64,000 nt of DNA, taken from contig NZ_SOEB01000008.1 of NCBI RefSeq assembly GCF_004365965.1, positions 118,016 through 182,015 of the forward strand, read 5' to 3'. The position numbers were made by a program, and so were the translations under genes. Source of the DNA: Rhodovulum visakhapatnamense (GTDB lineage Bacteria > Pseudomonadota > Alphaproteobacteria > Rhodobacterales > Rhodobacteraceae). Under the pieces are notes generated by a model, which saw only the letters and a program-made list of their open reading frames with translations, ran no database searches and was not told the origin of the DNA. Below are positions 29,942-38,096 of the stretch, in pieces. Each line of letters begins with the position of its first letter. Within the stretch, counting starts at the first letter, position 1.

Positions 29942-30268
29942 CGCTCAGAGATCGTGATTCCGGAGACTGCCTGCAATGGGCAACAGCCGGAGGCAAGGGG
30001 AAACAAATCCACGACTTCTGTGGATAAGGTTGCGGATAAGCTGCGGGCGTCTCGAAATTTTCATTGTTTTCCGCCCAACTCCTCGGTTTGCCCACTTTTT
30101 GGGCGGCTTTTCAAGATATTGATTTCAAATGAAATTTTTTGGCGTCATGGCAAAACGTTGATATTGTTTAAGAAATCATTACGAAACTGTGACGCTCACA
30201 TGACGCGTGGAAAAGCTCACGCAGCGGCGCCTGCAAGGGCTCTGCACACACGCGATCCCGGGCCCGGA
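29942..30268. other. 327-bp AT-rich intergenic region with DnaA-box-like sites
   Basis: A perfect DnaA box (TTATCCACA on the minus strand) lies at 30019-30027 and a one-mismatch copy (TTATCCGCA) at 30031-30039. They are followed by a markedly AT-rich stretch of about 140 bp (30050-30190). A GCCCA-CTTTT-TGGGC hairpin is also present within it. The region must hold the uvrC promoter. No gene is visible. Confidence 0.5.
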
Positions 30269-31045
30269 TCACCCTGAAAGATGGACGTCGCCGACGCAGA
30301 TCACTTGCCCCGTGACGGCCTTCGCCGCCAGCAGATAGCCGAGCGCGGCCGCGGCATCCCCGCAGCCCGCAAGCCCCTTCGGCTCGCTGCCCCGCCCCGT
30401 GACCGGGGTCGTGCTGGCCCGGAACGCCGCGTAGGGGGCGTCGGCGCACCGGGTCCCGCGCAGGGCTTCGCCCACGGCGATCGCATTCACCCGGATCGCG
30501 GGGGCAAGCGCCTGGGCAGCCGTCCGGGTCAGAGCCCAAAGTCCCGTCTCGGCGAGGGTGTAGGTCAGGAAATCAGGCGTGGGGCCCAGCACCTGCCGGT
30601 CGATGACGTTGACGACCAGACCTTCGGACAGCGCTTCGCCCGCAGCGTCGCGTCCGGCCTCGGGCGCCTGGGCGGCGAAGGTCTGCATCAGCACGAAGGG
30701 CGCCCGCAAATTGGCCCCGATATGGCGGTCCCAGCTCTGGCGGGTCGCGGTCGAAAACGTGTCATGTTCGAAGACCGAGGCCGCGGTGGTCAGCACTGTC
30801 ATCGGCCCGCCCAACGCCTCGGCCGCGCGGGGCACCAGGGCAGAGGCCGCAGCCTCGTCGAGGAGATCGGCGTCGAGCGCCACCGCGACGCGCCCCAGGG
30901 CGCGGATCTCGGCGACCGTCCGGGCGGCGACCTCCGGGTCGCCCGCACAGTGCAGCGCGACGTCATGGCCCTCTCTGGCCAGATGCACCGCCAGCGCCAC
31001 GACCACCCCCGGTGCGCCGCCGGTGACGAGCGCCCGGCCGGTCAC
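30269..31045 (-). CDS. SDR family oxidoreductase, pteridine-reductase-like
   Basis: The product is 258 aa. It starts with GTG at 31045 overlapping the antiporter stop by four bases (GTGA). The first motif, VTGGAPGVVVALAVHLA, replaces the usual TGxxxGIG with GAPGVVV. ALHCAGD and TAASVFEHD follow; in the catalytic region VVNVIDRQ and YTLAETGLWALTR keep Y-x3-x but the Lys is not in its normal place (YTLAE). This is like FolM/pteridine-reductase-type members with altered signatures. The substrate is uncertain, perhaps a dihydropteridine. It is coupled to the cation antiporter gene. Confidence 0.8.
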   Translation of the reverse strand: MTGRALVTGGAPGVVVALAVHLAREGHDVALHCAGDPEVAARTVAEIRALGRVAVALDADLLDEAAASALVPRAAEALGGPMTVLTTAASVFEHDTFSTATRQSWDRHIGANLRAPFVLMQTFAAQAPEAGRDAAGEALSEGLVVNVIDRQVLGPTPDFLTYTLAETGLWALTRTAAQALAPAIRVNAIAVGEALRGTRCADAPYAAFRASTTPVTGRGSEPKGLAGCGDAAAALGYLLAAKAVTGQVICVGDVHLSG

Positions 31046-32022
31046 AGCAAGAGCACCCCGGCATAGGCCGCGTAAAGCAGGAAGAACAACGCCCCCCAGG
31101 CGCGGCCCAGGGCCAGCTTCCAGACCACGAAGGGCGTCAGCAGAAGCGCCGCCCCCAGCATGATCCACAAGTCGAAGCGCAACATCTCGGGCGGCACCGC
31201 GATGTCGCCGAAGAAGCTTGCCATGCCGATGATGGCCAGCAGGTTGAACATGTTCGACCCGATCACGTTGCCCATCGCCACGTCGGCCTGGCGGCGCAAC
31301 GCTGCCATCACCGTCGTCGCCAGTTCGGGCAGCGAGGTCCCGACCGCGACCAGCGTCAGGCCGATCACCGTATCGGACACGCCAATCTCTTGCGCGATGC
31401 TGATCGAGGCATCGACCAGCAGATCTGCCCCCAGCGGCAGGCCCAGAAGCCCCAGAACCAGAAACATGCCGATCTTGAACCAGCCCAGCGACGGGTCGGC
31501 GCCTTCGACCTCTTCAGTCTCGTCCGACGCCGTGCATCGGGCGGCCTCGGCCGCGACCGCAGCCTCGCGGCGATGGTTGCGCGCCGACAGGAACGCATCG
31601 ACCAGCACAAAGCCCAGCGCCAGCATCAGCCCGATGCCGTGGATCCAGGTGATCGGCCCGATCATGCAGACGAAGAGGAAGAAAAGCGTCGATCCGACCA
31701 TCAGCGCATAGGTGCGCCGGGTGTCGCATTCATCGGTGCGAATGCCGGTCATCAGGGCCGGTATCCCCAGCACCAGCAGCACATTGGCAATGTTCGACCC
31801 GACCACGTTGCCCATGGCGATGCCGGGCGAATTGTCCAGAACGGCCTTGATCGAGATCAGCAATTCGGGCGCCGAGGTCCCGAAGGCGACGATCGTCAGG
31901 CTGACGATCAGCGCCGGAACCCCAAGGCGCAACGAAAGGTTCACCGCGCCCTTGACCAGACTGTCCCCGGCCAGCAGCAACAGGGCCAGGCCCAATCCCG
32001 CATTCAGCAGATCGCTTGCCAT
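31042..32022 (-). CDS. Calcium/sodium antiporter (CaCA family)
   Basis: The product is 326 aa with about ten membrane segments in two inverted halves. Each half carries the alpha-repeat: VAFGTSAPELLIS with VVGSNIANVLLVLG in the first, and VAVGTSLPELATT with VIGSNMFNLLAIIG in the second. The acidic residues in these repeats bind Ca2+/Na+. A hydrophilic acidic loop (DETEEVEGADPS) links the halves. The inner-membrane protein exchanges cations; the direction is not deducible. Operon with the S49 peptidase and the small zinc-ribbon gene. Confidence 0.93.
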   Translation of the reverse strand: MASDLLNAGLGLALLLLAGDSLVKGAVNLSLRLGVPALIVSLTIVAFGTSAPELLISIKAVLDNSPGIAMGNVVGSNIANVLLVLGIPALMTGIRTDECDTRRTYALMVGSTLFFLFVCMIGPITWIHGIGLMLALGFVLVDAFLSARNHRREAAVAAEAARCTASDETEEVEGADPSLGWFKIGMFLVLGLLGLPLGADLLVDASISIAQEIGVSDTVIGLTLVAVGTSLPELATTVMAALRRQADVAMGNVIGSNMFNLLAIIGMASFFGDIAVPPEMLRFDLWIMLGAALLLTPFVVWKLALGRAWGALFFLLYAAYAGVLLL

Positions 32023-32028
32023 CCGGCC

Positions 32029-32211
32029 CTACCCCTTGCCGCAGGGGCAGGGCCCGCTGCCGATCCTGAACCGCCCGCACTGCGGGCATCGAACGGGGCG
32101 GCGGCGCCCCAGGGCGCGCGCCCCGCCGCGCGGGCGCGGCAGACGCAGCTTTCCGAACATGCCGAGAACGGCCATTCCGACGAGAAACAGAAGCGCGACC
32201 TTCAGCAGCAT
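32029..32211 (-). CDS. Small membrane-anchored zinc-ribbon protein
   Basis: The product is 60 aa. The N-terminal hydrophobic helix MLLKVALLFLVGMAVLGMFG is followed by a basic linker and a C-terminal CPQCGR...CPCGKG pattern, a likely zinc ribbon. It lies 3 bp after the S49 peptidase stop and 6 bp before the antiporter start, on the same strand, which supports real translation. Function unknown; it may be an accessory of either neighbour. Confidence 0.7.
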   Translation of the reverse strand: MLLKVALLFLVGMAVLGMFGKLRLPRPRGGARALGRRRPVRCPQCGRFRIGSGPCPCGKG

Positions 32212-32214
32212 GGA

Positions 32215-33015
32215 CTAGAGACCGTACCGCGACCAGAGAAGCCGCGCCTCGACCTCGTCCACCACGGCGGCAACGCCCGGGGCGCCCAGCCGCGACAGGA
32301 GCCCCCGCCGCGGCGCATGCAGCGCAAAGCGCACCTTGTCGCCGAAGCGCTCCTTCATCTTGGGCACCAGATGCCCGATGCCGTCGGCCAGACCGACCTC
32401 GACGGCCTGTTGCCCGACCCAGACATCGCCGGTGAAGAGATCGCGGTCGGTCTTCAGCCGGTCGCCGCGCCGGGCCCGCACATGTGCCTTGAACGCGTCG
32501 TGAATGGGCTCCTGCAGCTTGATCAGCCGGGCCACATCCTCGGGCTTCTCGGGCTTGAACGGATCGAGAAAGCTCTTGCTTTCGCCCGCCGTATGGACCC
32601 GCCGCTCGACCCCGTAGCGCGCGATCAGATCCTGAAAGCCGAACCCGGCATAAATCACCCCGATGGACCCTGCGATCGACGAGGCATCGAGCCAGATCTC
32701 GTCGCCCGCGCAGGCCAGCCAATAGCCGCCCGACGCGGCCACGTCCTCGACAAAGCTGATGACGGGCGTGTCGCGTTCCTCGGCCAGCCGCCGGACGCGC
32801 GCGGCGATCAACGCGCTTTGCGCGGGCGACCCACCCGGCGAATTCACGATCAGGGCGACCGCATCGGGCTTGCCCTTCTTGAAGGCGCGCTCGATCACCG
32901 GAGCGAGCGCGGCATCGGACAGCGTGTTTCCGCGGGCCGACGCGGCAATCGTGCCGGAAAGACGGACAACCGAGACGAGCGGATCTGATTTGACGAAGGG
33001 AAGCCACCGTTTCAT
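32215..33015 (-). CDS. S49 family signal-peptide peptidase-like serine protease
   Basis: The product is 266 aa starting MKRWLPFVKSDPLVSVVRLSG. ALIVNSPGGSPAQSALIA and the catalytic Ser in EDVAASGGYWLACAGDEI are typical of SppA/SohB. The Lys of the dyad is probably in ESKSFLDPFKPE. It lacks a long transmembrane N-terminus, like the shorter alphaproteobacterial SppA forms. Family members cleave residual signal peptides or membrane proteins on the periplasmic side. The upstream in-frame codons to 33087 are not protein-like. Confidence 0.92.
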   Translation of the reverse strand: MKRWLPFVKSDPLVSVVRLSGTIAASARGNTLSDAALAPVIERAFKKGKPDAVALIVNSPGGSPAQSALIAARVRRLAEERDTPVISFVEDVAASGGYWLACAGDEIWLDASSIAGSIGVIYAGFGFQDLIARYGVERRVHTAGESKSFLDPFKPEKPEDVARLIKLQEPIHDAFKAHVRARRGDRLKTDRDLFTGDVWVGQQAVEVGLADGIGHLVPKMKERFGDKVRFALHAPRRGLLSRLGAPGVAAVVDEVEARLLWSRYGL

Positions 33016-33393
33016 GTCTTCGCATGTAGAGCGGCGGAAAGCGACGAACAAGACATGGCCGCAATTGTGCTGCGATTGCAGCGGCACGCCTTGGCGTCAG
33101 TCGGGCACCTGTACCCGCGATCTGTGCCATTCCCGGCCGCACGCACGGCGCCAGACCGTCTTTGACCGCCCCGCCCGGCCCGGCGGCAAGCGTCAGGCCC
33201 TCTCGGGGCTTCGGACGGCCAACGGCCTCGGCGCCCCCCCCCGGCGATGGGCGAGACCGGCCCGGCCGGACGCGGCGTCTGCAAGGGGTCCCCGGCGAAC
33301 CGGGACCTGACAGGGGTCTTTGGAAGAACGATCTGGCCGCGGGGCGGCGTCGGATGGCACCGGGTCTGAACCGGTTCCACCGGGCCGTTGCGA
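33016..33393. other. 378-bp gap without a recognisable gene
   Basis: The gap lies between the S49 peptidase start and a 67-codon gene, both minus-strand. All frames give low-complexity Arg/Pro-rich translations typical of shadows. The peptidase promoter should lie at its left end. No repeat, RNA gene or terminator is obvious. Confidence 0.5.
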
Positions 33394-33597
33394 TCAGACC
33401 TTGCGCTCGGTCCGGTTCAGGTACCGGCACTGCCAGCGCGAGACCGTCCAGTTCGGATGGTCGCGCACCCATTTCGCAAGCTCGGGCTGGGCGCCCATCA
33501 TACAGGACATCGGCGAGACATCGGTGAAGATCAGGCTGCGCTCTTCGCAATTGGTCTGCGACAGGCTCACGCACGCAACAAACAGCAATTCGACCAT
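33394..33597 (-). CDS. Small conserved hypothetical protein
   Basis: The product is 67 aa: MVELLFVACVSLSQTNCEER, then LIFTDVSPMSCMMGAQPELA, KWVRDHPNWTVSRWQCRYL and a basic end. Four Cys at regular positions and the CMMGAQP motif recall a small Rhodobacterales family of unknown role. The hydrophobic start may be a poor signal peptide. It diverges from a histidine-kinase gene 93 bp away. Confidence 0.65.
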   Translation of the reverse strand: MVELLFVACVSLSQTNCEERSLIFTDVSPMSCMMGAQPELAKWVRDHPNWTVSRWQCRYLNRTERKV

Positions 33598-33690
33598 GGC
33601 GGGACCTCGATTGTCAATTCAGCCCTTGGTATTGCATCTTTCCATTTTGGAACGGTTAAACTTCCAGCCGGACCGTTCCAGGAGAAGCCG

Positions 33691-35358
33691 GTGTCTCCGA
33701 CCGTGCAAATCACGGAGAATCCCGAAAACGTGCCTCTTTGCTCGGCGCATGCCTCATCTTCGGGCGCCTTTGCTGCAACGCAGCATGATCCTGCCGCGCC
33801 GCCGCGCCGGGCCGTTTCGCTGAAGACGAAACTCGCGGCCGGGGCCGGCATGATCGGACTGGTTGCGCTTCTGTCGAGCGCGCTGACCGTGGTCGGCATG
33901 GACCGGGTCGGCGACCGGATCGCGGCATCGCTGCAGGCCGAACGCCGCCTTGCGCGCTATGCGGTGCTTTCGACCGAAGCCTCGACCTTCCTCGTCGTGG
34001 CGGCCGAGGCGATCCAGTCCGGCCTGCCCCCCGAGGCCCGCGCGGCCCGGCTTTCACCGGCGGCCGCGGACCTTGACCGGACGTTCGATCTAATGCGTTC
34101 GGACCTTGCGGCGGCCGTGGACGAGGCTGCGGCTCTCGGGCTTGCCGAACAGTCGCGCCGCGCCAGCCAGGGCATTGCCATCGCGCGGATGGAGGCCCTC
34201 TTCCGGACAGCCCGCGCCGGGCTGGCCTCGGACACCCGGGACCGCGAGCGGCTGCAAGGCGTCCTGAACGGCTTTGCCCATGCGTTCGACCCGCTGCTGA
34301 ACGAGGCAGTCGGCGACGAGATCCGCACCCGCGACGCGATCCTGACCCGGATCGCCGCCCTGCGCCGGTCCCTGACCGGGCTTGCGCTCGCGGTCGCGGC
34401 ACTGGCGGCGTTGATGGTGGGCGGGTTCTATCTGGGCCTCCTGCGCCCGCAATTCGACCGGCTCGACCGCGCCCGCCAGGCGACGCGCCGGATCGGCGCG
34501 GGCGATTTCGCCCCCGATCTGCCGGAACGCACCGCCGACGAGATCGGCCAGCTTTTCGCCGAGACCAACCGCGCGGCAACGGCGCTGGCCTGCGACCGCG
34601 CCCGGCTGAACGACACGATCCGCGCCCGCACCGAGGATCTGCGCGCCGCCAATGCCGCGCTGGCCCGCATCGACGCGGATCGCCGCCGCTTCTTCGCCGA
34701 TATCAGCCACGAGCTGCGCACGCCGCTGACCGTGATCCTTATGGAGGCCGAGCTGGGGCTGAAGGGGGCTGCCCCGCAGGACGCCTTCGCCACCATCCAG
34801 GCGCGGGCACAGCGGCTGAGCCGGCGGATCGACGACCTGCTGCGGGTCGCGCGGTCCGAAAGCGGTCGGATCGAGCTGTGCCCCGAGCCGATGGATCTGC
34901 GGATCGCGCTGGCCGAGGCGCTGGCCGAGACGCGAGCCGAGCTTGAGGCGGCCGGGCTTGAGGTGACAGTGGTGCCGGGGTCCGCCCTTCGGGCAACGGG
35001 CGATCCCAACTGGGTGCGCCAGGTGATCGCGGGTCTTGCGCGCAACGTCCTGCGCCACGCCCGCGAGGGCGGCCGGGTCGCGTTCTCGGTCGGACCAGAG
35101 GCGGGCTATGGCTGCGTCCGGGTCGTCGATAACGGCCCCGGCATCCCGCAGAAGGACAGGGCCCGCGTTCTGGAGCGGTTCGGCCGCGGCAGCGCCGCCC
35201 CGCCCGGCGAAGGCTTCGGCATCGGGCTGGCGCTGGCCCGCTGGGTGCTGGAACAACAGGGGGGCCACATCGCGATCGAAAGCCCTGTGCCGGACGGCTT
35301 TCGCCTCGGCACGGCCCCGGGTACGCTGGTCGGCGCCTATGTGCCCCTTGTCGACTGA
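33691..35358 (+). CDS. Membrane sensor histidine kinase upstream of pqq
   Basis: The product is 555 aa. After ~45 cytoplasmic residues TM1 is at about 48-70. A periplasmic helical domain of ~160 residues follows, then TM2 (LTGLALAVAALAALMVGGFY), HAMP and HisKA with FFADISHELRTPLTVIL. The ATPase domain has VVDNGPGIPQ and GFGIGLALARWVLEQQGG. The N box is weak (GLARNVLRHA). The start is GTG at 33691, preceded by AGGAGAAGCCG; no better start exists to the right of the divergent small gene. It is paired with the OmpR-type regulator 9 bp downstream. The signal is unknown. Location before pqqABCDE suggests, but does not prove, control of PQQ or alcohol oxidation. Confidence 0.9.
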   Translation: MSPTVQITENPENVPLCSAHASSSGAFAATQHDPAAPPRRAVSLKTKLAAGAGMIGLVALLSSALTVVGMDRVGDRIAASLQAERRLARYAVLSTEASTFLVVAAEAIQSGLPPEARAARLSPAAADLDRTFDLMRSDLAAAVDEAAALGLAEQSRRASQGIAIARMEALFRTARAGLASDTRDRERLQGVLNGFAHAFDPLLNEAVGDEIRTRDAILTRIAALRRSLTGLALAVAALAALMVGGFYLGLLRPQFDRLDRARQATRRIGAGDFAPDLPERTADEIGQLFAETNRAATALACDRARLNDTIRARTEDLRAANAALARIDADRRRFFADISHELRTPLTVILMEAELGLKGAAPQDAFATIQARAQRLSRRIDDLLRVARSESGRIELCPEPMDLRIALAEALAETRAELEAAGLEVTVVPGSALRATGDPNWVRQVIAGLARNVLRHAREGGRVAFSVGPEAGYGCVRVVDNGPGIPQKDRARVLERFGRGSAAPPGEGFGIGLALARWVLEQQGGHIAIESPVPDGFRLGTAPGTLVGAYVPLVD

Positions 35359-35367
35359 GCCCCGCCG

Positions 35368-36054
35368 ATGACCGTAAGCCCCCGGCCCTTTGTCCTGATC
35401 GTCGACGACGACCCCGAGATCACCTCGGCGCTGGCGCGCGGGCTGGCGCTGCACGGCTATGACGCGGTCTGCGCCCATCGCGCCGACGAGGCGCAGGCGC
35501 AACTTGGCGCCGCCCGCTTCGCCGCCGCCATCGTCGACGTCCGGATCGGTGCCGATAGCGGCATCGCTCTGGTTCGCGCGCTTCGGGCAGCGGGGAACCG
35601 GACCCCGGTGGTCATGCTGTCGGCGCTGAGCGAGGTCGAGGATCGCGCCGCCGGGCTCGATGCCGGGGCCGACGACTACATCGCCAAGCCGTTTTCCTTC
35701 GACGAACTGGTGACACGGCTGAAGGTGCAGGAACGCCGTGCCGCCGGGGCTCGGCGCGACCCGGTGCCGCGGCTCGATCCGGCCACGCGAAGCCTGCACG
35801 GACCAGAGGGCAGCGTCGCGCTGACCGAACGGGAATTCGCGCTGCTTGAATGTCTCTGGACCCATCGCGGCCATGTCCTGCCCCGCGCTGCCCTGTTCGA
35901 CCGGCTCTGGGCGCGCGAGGGCACCAGTTCGGAAAACGTGGTCGATGTCTATATCGGCTATCTGCGCCGCAAGCTCGCCCCGGCCGCCGCTTACGGGCTC
36001 GAGATCAAGACCCTGCGCAATCGCGGCTTCGTTCTGCAGCTGACCTCGGACTAG
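35368..36054 (+). CDS. OmpR-family response regulator, stop codon rebuilt by an IS insertion
   Basis: The product is 228 aa. LIVDDDPEITSALARG, the phospho-Asp in AAIVDVRIGADSG, LSALSEVED and the Lys in YIAKPFSFDELV form the receiver. The winged helix has LTEREFALLECLWTHRGHVL and VVDVYIGYLRRKL. The last codons are acc tcg gac TAG: TA is the IS target and G is the first base of the IS. Removing the element restores gac TAA, so the protein is unchanged. It partners the preceding kinase. Confidence 0.93.
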   Translation: MTVSPRPFVLIVDDDPEITSALARGLALHGYDAVCAHRADEAQAQLGAARFAAAIVDVRIGADSGIALVRALRAAGNRTPVVMLSALSEVEDRAAGLDAGADDYIAKPFSFDELVTRLKVQERRAAGARRDPVPRLDPATRSLHGPEGSVALTEREFALLECLWTHRGHVLPRAALFDRLWAREGTSSENVVDVYIGYLRRKLAPAAAYGLEIKTLRNRGFVLQLTSD

Positions 36055-36897
36055 GGTCAGGGTATAACCAGCAGATGACGACCGCCGCGAGGGCGATGGC
36101 GGGGAGGGACACCTTGGGACAGCGATCGTAGCGTGTCGCCACGCGCCGCCAGTCCTTGAGCCTGCCGAACAAGATCTCGATGCGGTTGCGCCGCTCGTAT
36201 CGACGCTTGTCGTATTCCACCTGCGTCTTCCGTTGTTTCCGGCCGGGGGTGACGGGCGACAGGATTTGATCCAGTGGATCAGATCTGCCCCGAACGGCGC
36301 GTATCCCCTTGTCTTGCAACGCTTCCCGGAACCAGTCGGCGTCATGGCCGCGATCCCCGAGCAACCAGCCGACCTTTGGCAGGGGGCCGAGCAGTGCCCG
36401 CGCGCCGATGTCGTCGCTCACCGGTCCTGCCGTTACGAACAGGTTGAGCGGCCGTCCCTTGCTGTCGCAGATAGCGTGCAACTTGGTGGTCATGCCGCCT
36501 TTGGTGCGACCGATCAGGCGCCCGCGCCCCCCTTTTTCACCCCAAGGCTTGATGCCGTGCGGTGCGCCTTGAGATAGGTCGCGTCGATCATGATCGTCTT
36601 GTGCTCGGCGCGCTCGGCGGACAGGCCGACCATGATCCGGGCGAAGATCCCGTGTTCGTGGCTTCTCTCGAACCAGTGGCGTTCAGCCACTCACCTCCAG
36701 CGCTTCCAACGGTTGTAGAGGGTCTTGGCCGGGCCGTATTCCTTCGGCGCGTCGCGCCAGCGCAAGCCATTGCGATTGATGAAGATTATGCCGCTGGGGA
36801 CGCGACGATCATCGACACGGGGCTTGCCATGGCTCTTGGGAAAGAACGGCTTCAGGCGCTCCATTTGGACGTGGGTCAGCCCGTAAAGATTGCTCAT
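36005..36897 (-). pseudogene. IS5-family transposase, interrupted
   Basis: The first part is MSNLYGLTHVQMERLKPFFP through GLRWRDAPKEYGPAKTLYNR, then a TGA after KRWR. The frame resumes with HGIFARIMVGLSAERAEHKT, IMIDATYLKAHRTASSLGVK, reaches an A5G6 run (-1 slippage site) at about 36529-36539, and continues as GGMTTKLHAICDSKGRPLNL through DWFREALQDKG and RIEILFGRLKDWRRVATRYD. Compared with relatives I remember, about 12 residues including the TGA are inserted after KRWR, and another ~16 before PGRKQRK. The DDE residues lie in IMIDATY, LLGDRGHDAD and IEILFG. Because of the in-frame stop it is probably inactive. Its reading frame leaves the IS at the left end. Confidence 0.8.
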
Positions 36898-36960
36898 CGA
36901 TCAGGTGTCCTCGCGGAGGCTGAATCACGCCAAACACCTGAAATCAACAGGTCCTGACCC
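36054..36960 (-). mobile_element. IS5-family insertion sequence with TA target duplication
   Basis: The ends GGGTCAGG (36054-36061) and CCTGACCC (36953-36960) are perfect inverted repeats, flanked on both sides by TA (36052-36053 and 36961-36962). The 907-bp length, ends and transposase fit the IS5 family, IS427-like subgroup. It is inserted between a response-regulator gene and pqqA, using the TA of the regulator's stop codon. Confidence 0.88.
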
Positions 36961-37076
36961 TAAGCCGCTGTCGGCGCCCGATCCTTAATTTTTCTTAGAA
37001 CATAGTCTTTGACCGGCATGCGGTTCCGCCGGACACTCTGGATCTGTTCCAAGACCGACTCTGGGAGGAGATCACA

Positions 37077-37175
37077 ATGAGCTGGAAAACCCCCGTCATC
37101 CGCGAAATCGAATGCGGCATGGAAATCAACATGTACGGCCCCGACAGCGGCGAAGACGACGGCGTTCTGTTCTGA
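37077..37175 (+). CDS. pqqA: PQQ precursor peptide PqqA
   Basis: The product is 32 aa: MSWKTPVIREIECGMEINMY then GPDSGEDDGVLF. The Glu and Tyr of the E-I-N-M-Y core (residues 16 and 20) are the two side chains fused into pyrroloquinoline quinone. GGGAGGAG precedes the ATG. It is the substrate of PqqE with the chaperone PqqD. It opens pqqABCDE and lies 116 bp from the end of the IS, so its promoter region is partly IS-flanked. Confidence 0.95.
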   Translation: MSWKTPVIREIECGMEINMYGPDSGEDDGVLF

Positions 37176-37199
37176 TCCGCCGGCGCGCGGAGCGCGACG

Positions 37200-38096
37200 A
37201 TGGCGCTTCGCGCACGCATTCTCGGGGCGGCGGCCGGTGGCGGGCTGCCGCAATGGAATTGCGGCTGTCCGAATTGCCAGGCGGCCCGGGCGGGCCGGAT
37301 TGCGGCCCAGACCCAGTCCTCGCTGGCCGTGACCGGCAACGGGCGGGACTGGGCGGTGCTGAACGCCTCGCCCGATATCCGTCAGCAACTGACCCACTGC
37401 CCGCCCTTGCATCCGACCGGGCTGCGCGACGTGCCGCTTCGGTCCGTTCTTGTGACGAATGGCGATATCGACCATGTGGCGGGGCTTCTGACCCTGCGAG
37501 AGATGCAGCCCTTCGCGCTGATCGCCACCGCCGCGATCCACAAGGTGCTGGACGCCAACCCGATCTTCGGCGCGCTGAAGCCCGGCCTCGTCCGGCGCCA
37601 GACGGTGGCGCTTGGCCGCCCCTTCGCGCTGGCGCCCGGTCTCACGGCCGAGCTTTTCCCGGTGCCGGGCAAGGTCGCGCTTTATCTTGAGGGCGACACG
37701 GTCGAAACCGACCTCGTCGGCGAACAGACCGTCGGCGTCCGGCTGGAGGCAGGCGGAACCGAGGCCTTCTACATCCCCGGTTGCGCCGCGATCCCCCCCG
37801 ATCTGGCGGCCCGGCTGACGGGCGCGGCGCTTGTCTTCTTCGACGGCACGCTCTGGCGCGATGACGAGATGATCCGGGCCGGGCTTGGCGAAAAGACCGG
37901 GCGGCGGATGGGCCATATCTCGATGAGCGGGCCCGAGGGGTCCATCCGGGCCTTCGCCGGGCTCGGCGTGGGACAGAAGGTCTTCGTGCACATGAACAAC
38001 ACCAATCCGGTGCTCGATCCTGCCAGCCCCGAACGGGCCGAGGCAGAGGCGGCGGGCTGGATCGTCGGACAGGATGGACTGGAGATCGTCCCATGA
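37200..38096 (+). CDS. pqqB: PQQ biosynthesis protein PqqB
   Basis: The product is 298 aa of metallo-beta-lactamase fold. AAAGGGLPQWNCGCPNCQAA near the start holds the CxCxxC zinc site typical of PqqB. The NGDIDHVAGLL motif replaces the usual HxHxDH, and GHISMSGPEGSI lies near the end. It is thought to hydroxylate the Glu-Tyr intermediate. It overlaps pqqC by four bases (ATGA). Confidence 0.97.
   Translation: MALRARILGAAAGGGLPQWNCGCPNCQAARAGRIAAQTQSSLAVTGNGRDWAVLNASPDIRQQLTHCPPLHPTGLRDVPLRSVLVTNGDIDHVAGLLTLREMQPFALIATAAIHKVLDANPIFGALKPGLVRRQTVALGRPFALAPGLTAELFPVPGKVALYLEGDTVETDLVGEQTVGVRLEAGGTEAFYIPGCAAIPPDLAARLTGAALVFFDGTLWRDDEMIRAGLGEKTGRRMGHISMSGPEGSIRAFAGLGVGQKVFVHMNNTNPVLDPASPERAEAEAAGWIVGQDGLEIVP

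Noticed and set aside
30269..31168. Longer start for the SDR at 31168
   Set aside because: It would overlap the antiporter gene by 127 bp; GTG at 31045 gives a GTGA overlap and places the nucleotide-binding motif at the N-terminus.
33012..33380. 122-codon minus-strand frame upstream of the S49 peptidase
   Set aside because: Arg/Pro-rich low-complexity translation overlapping the peptidase start in another frame.
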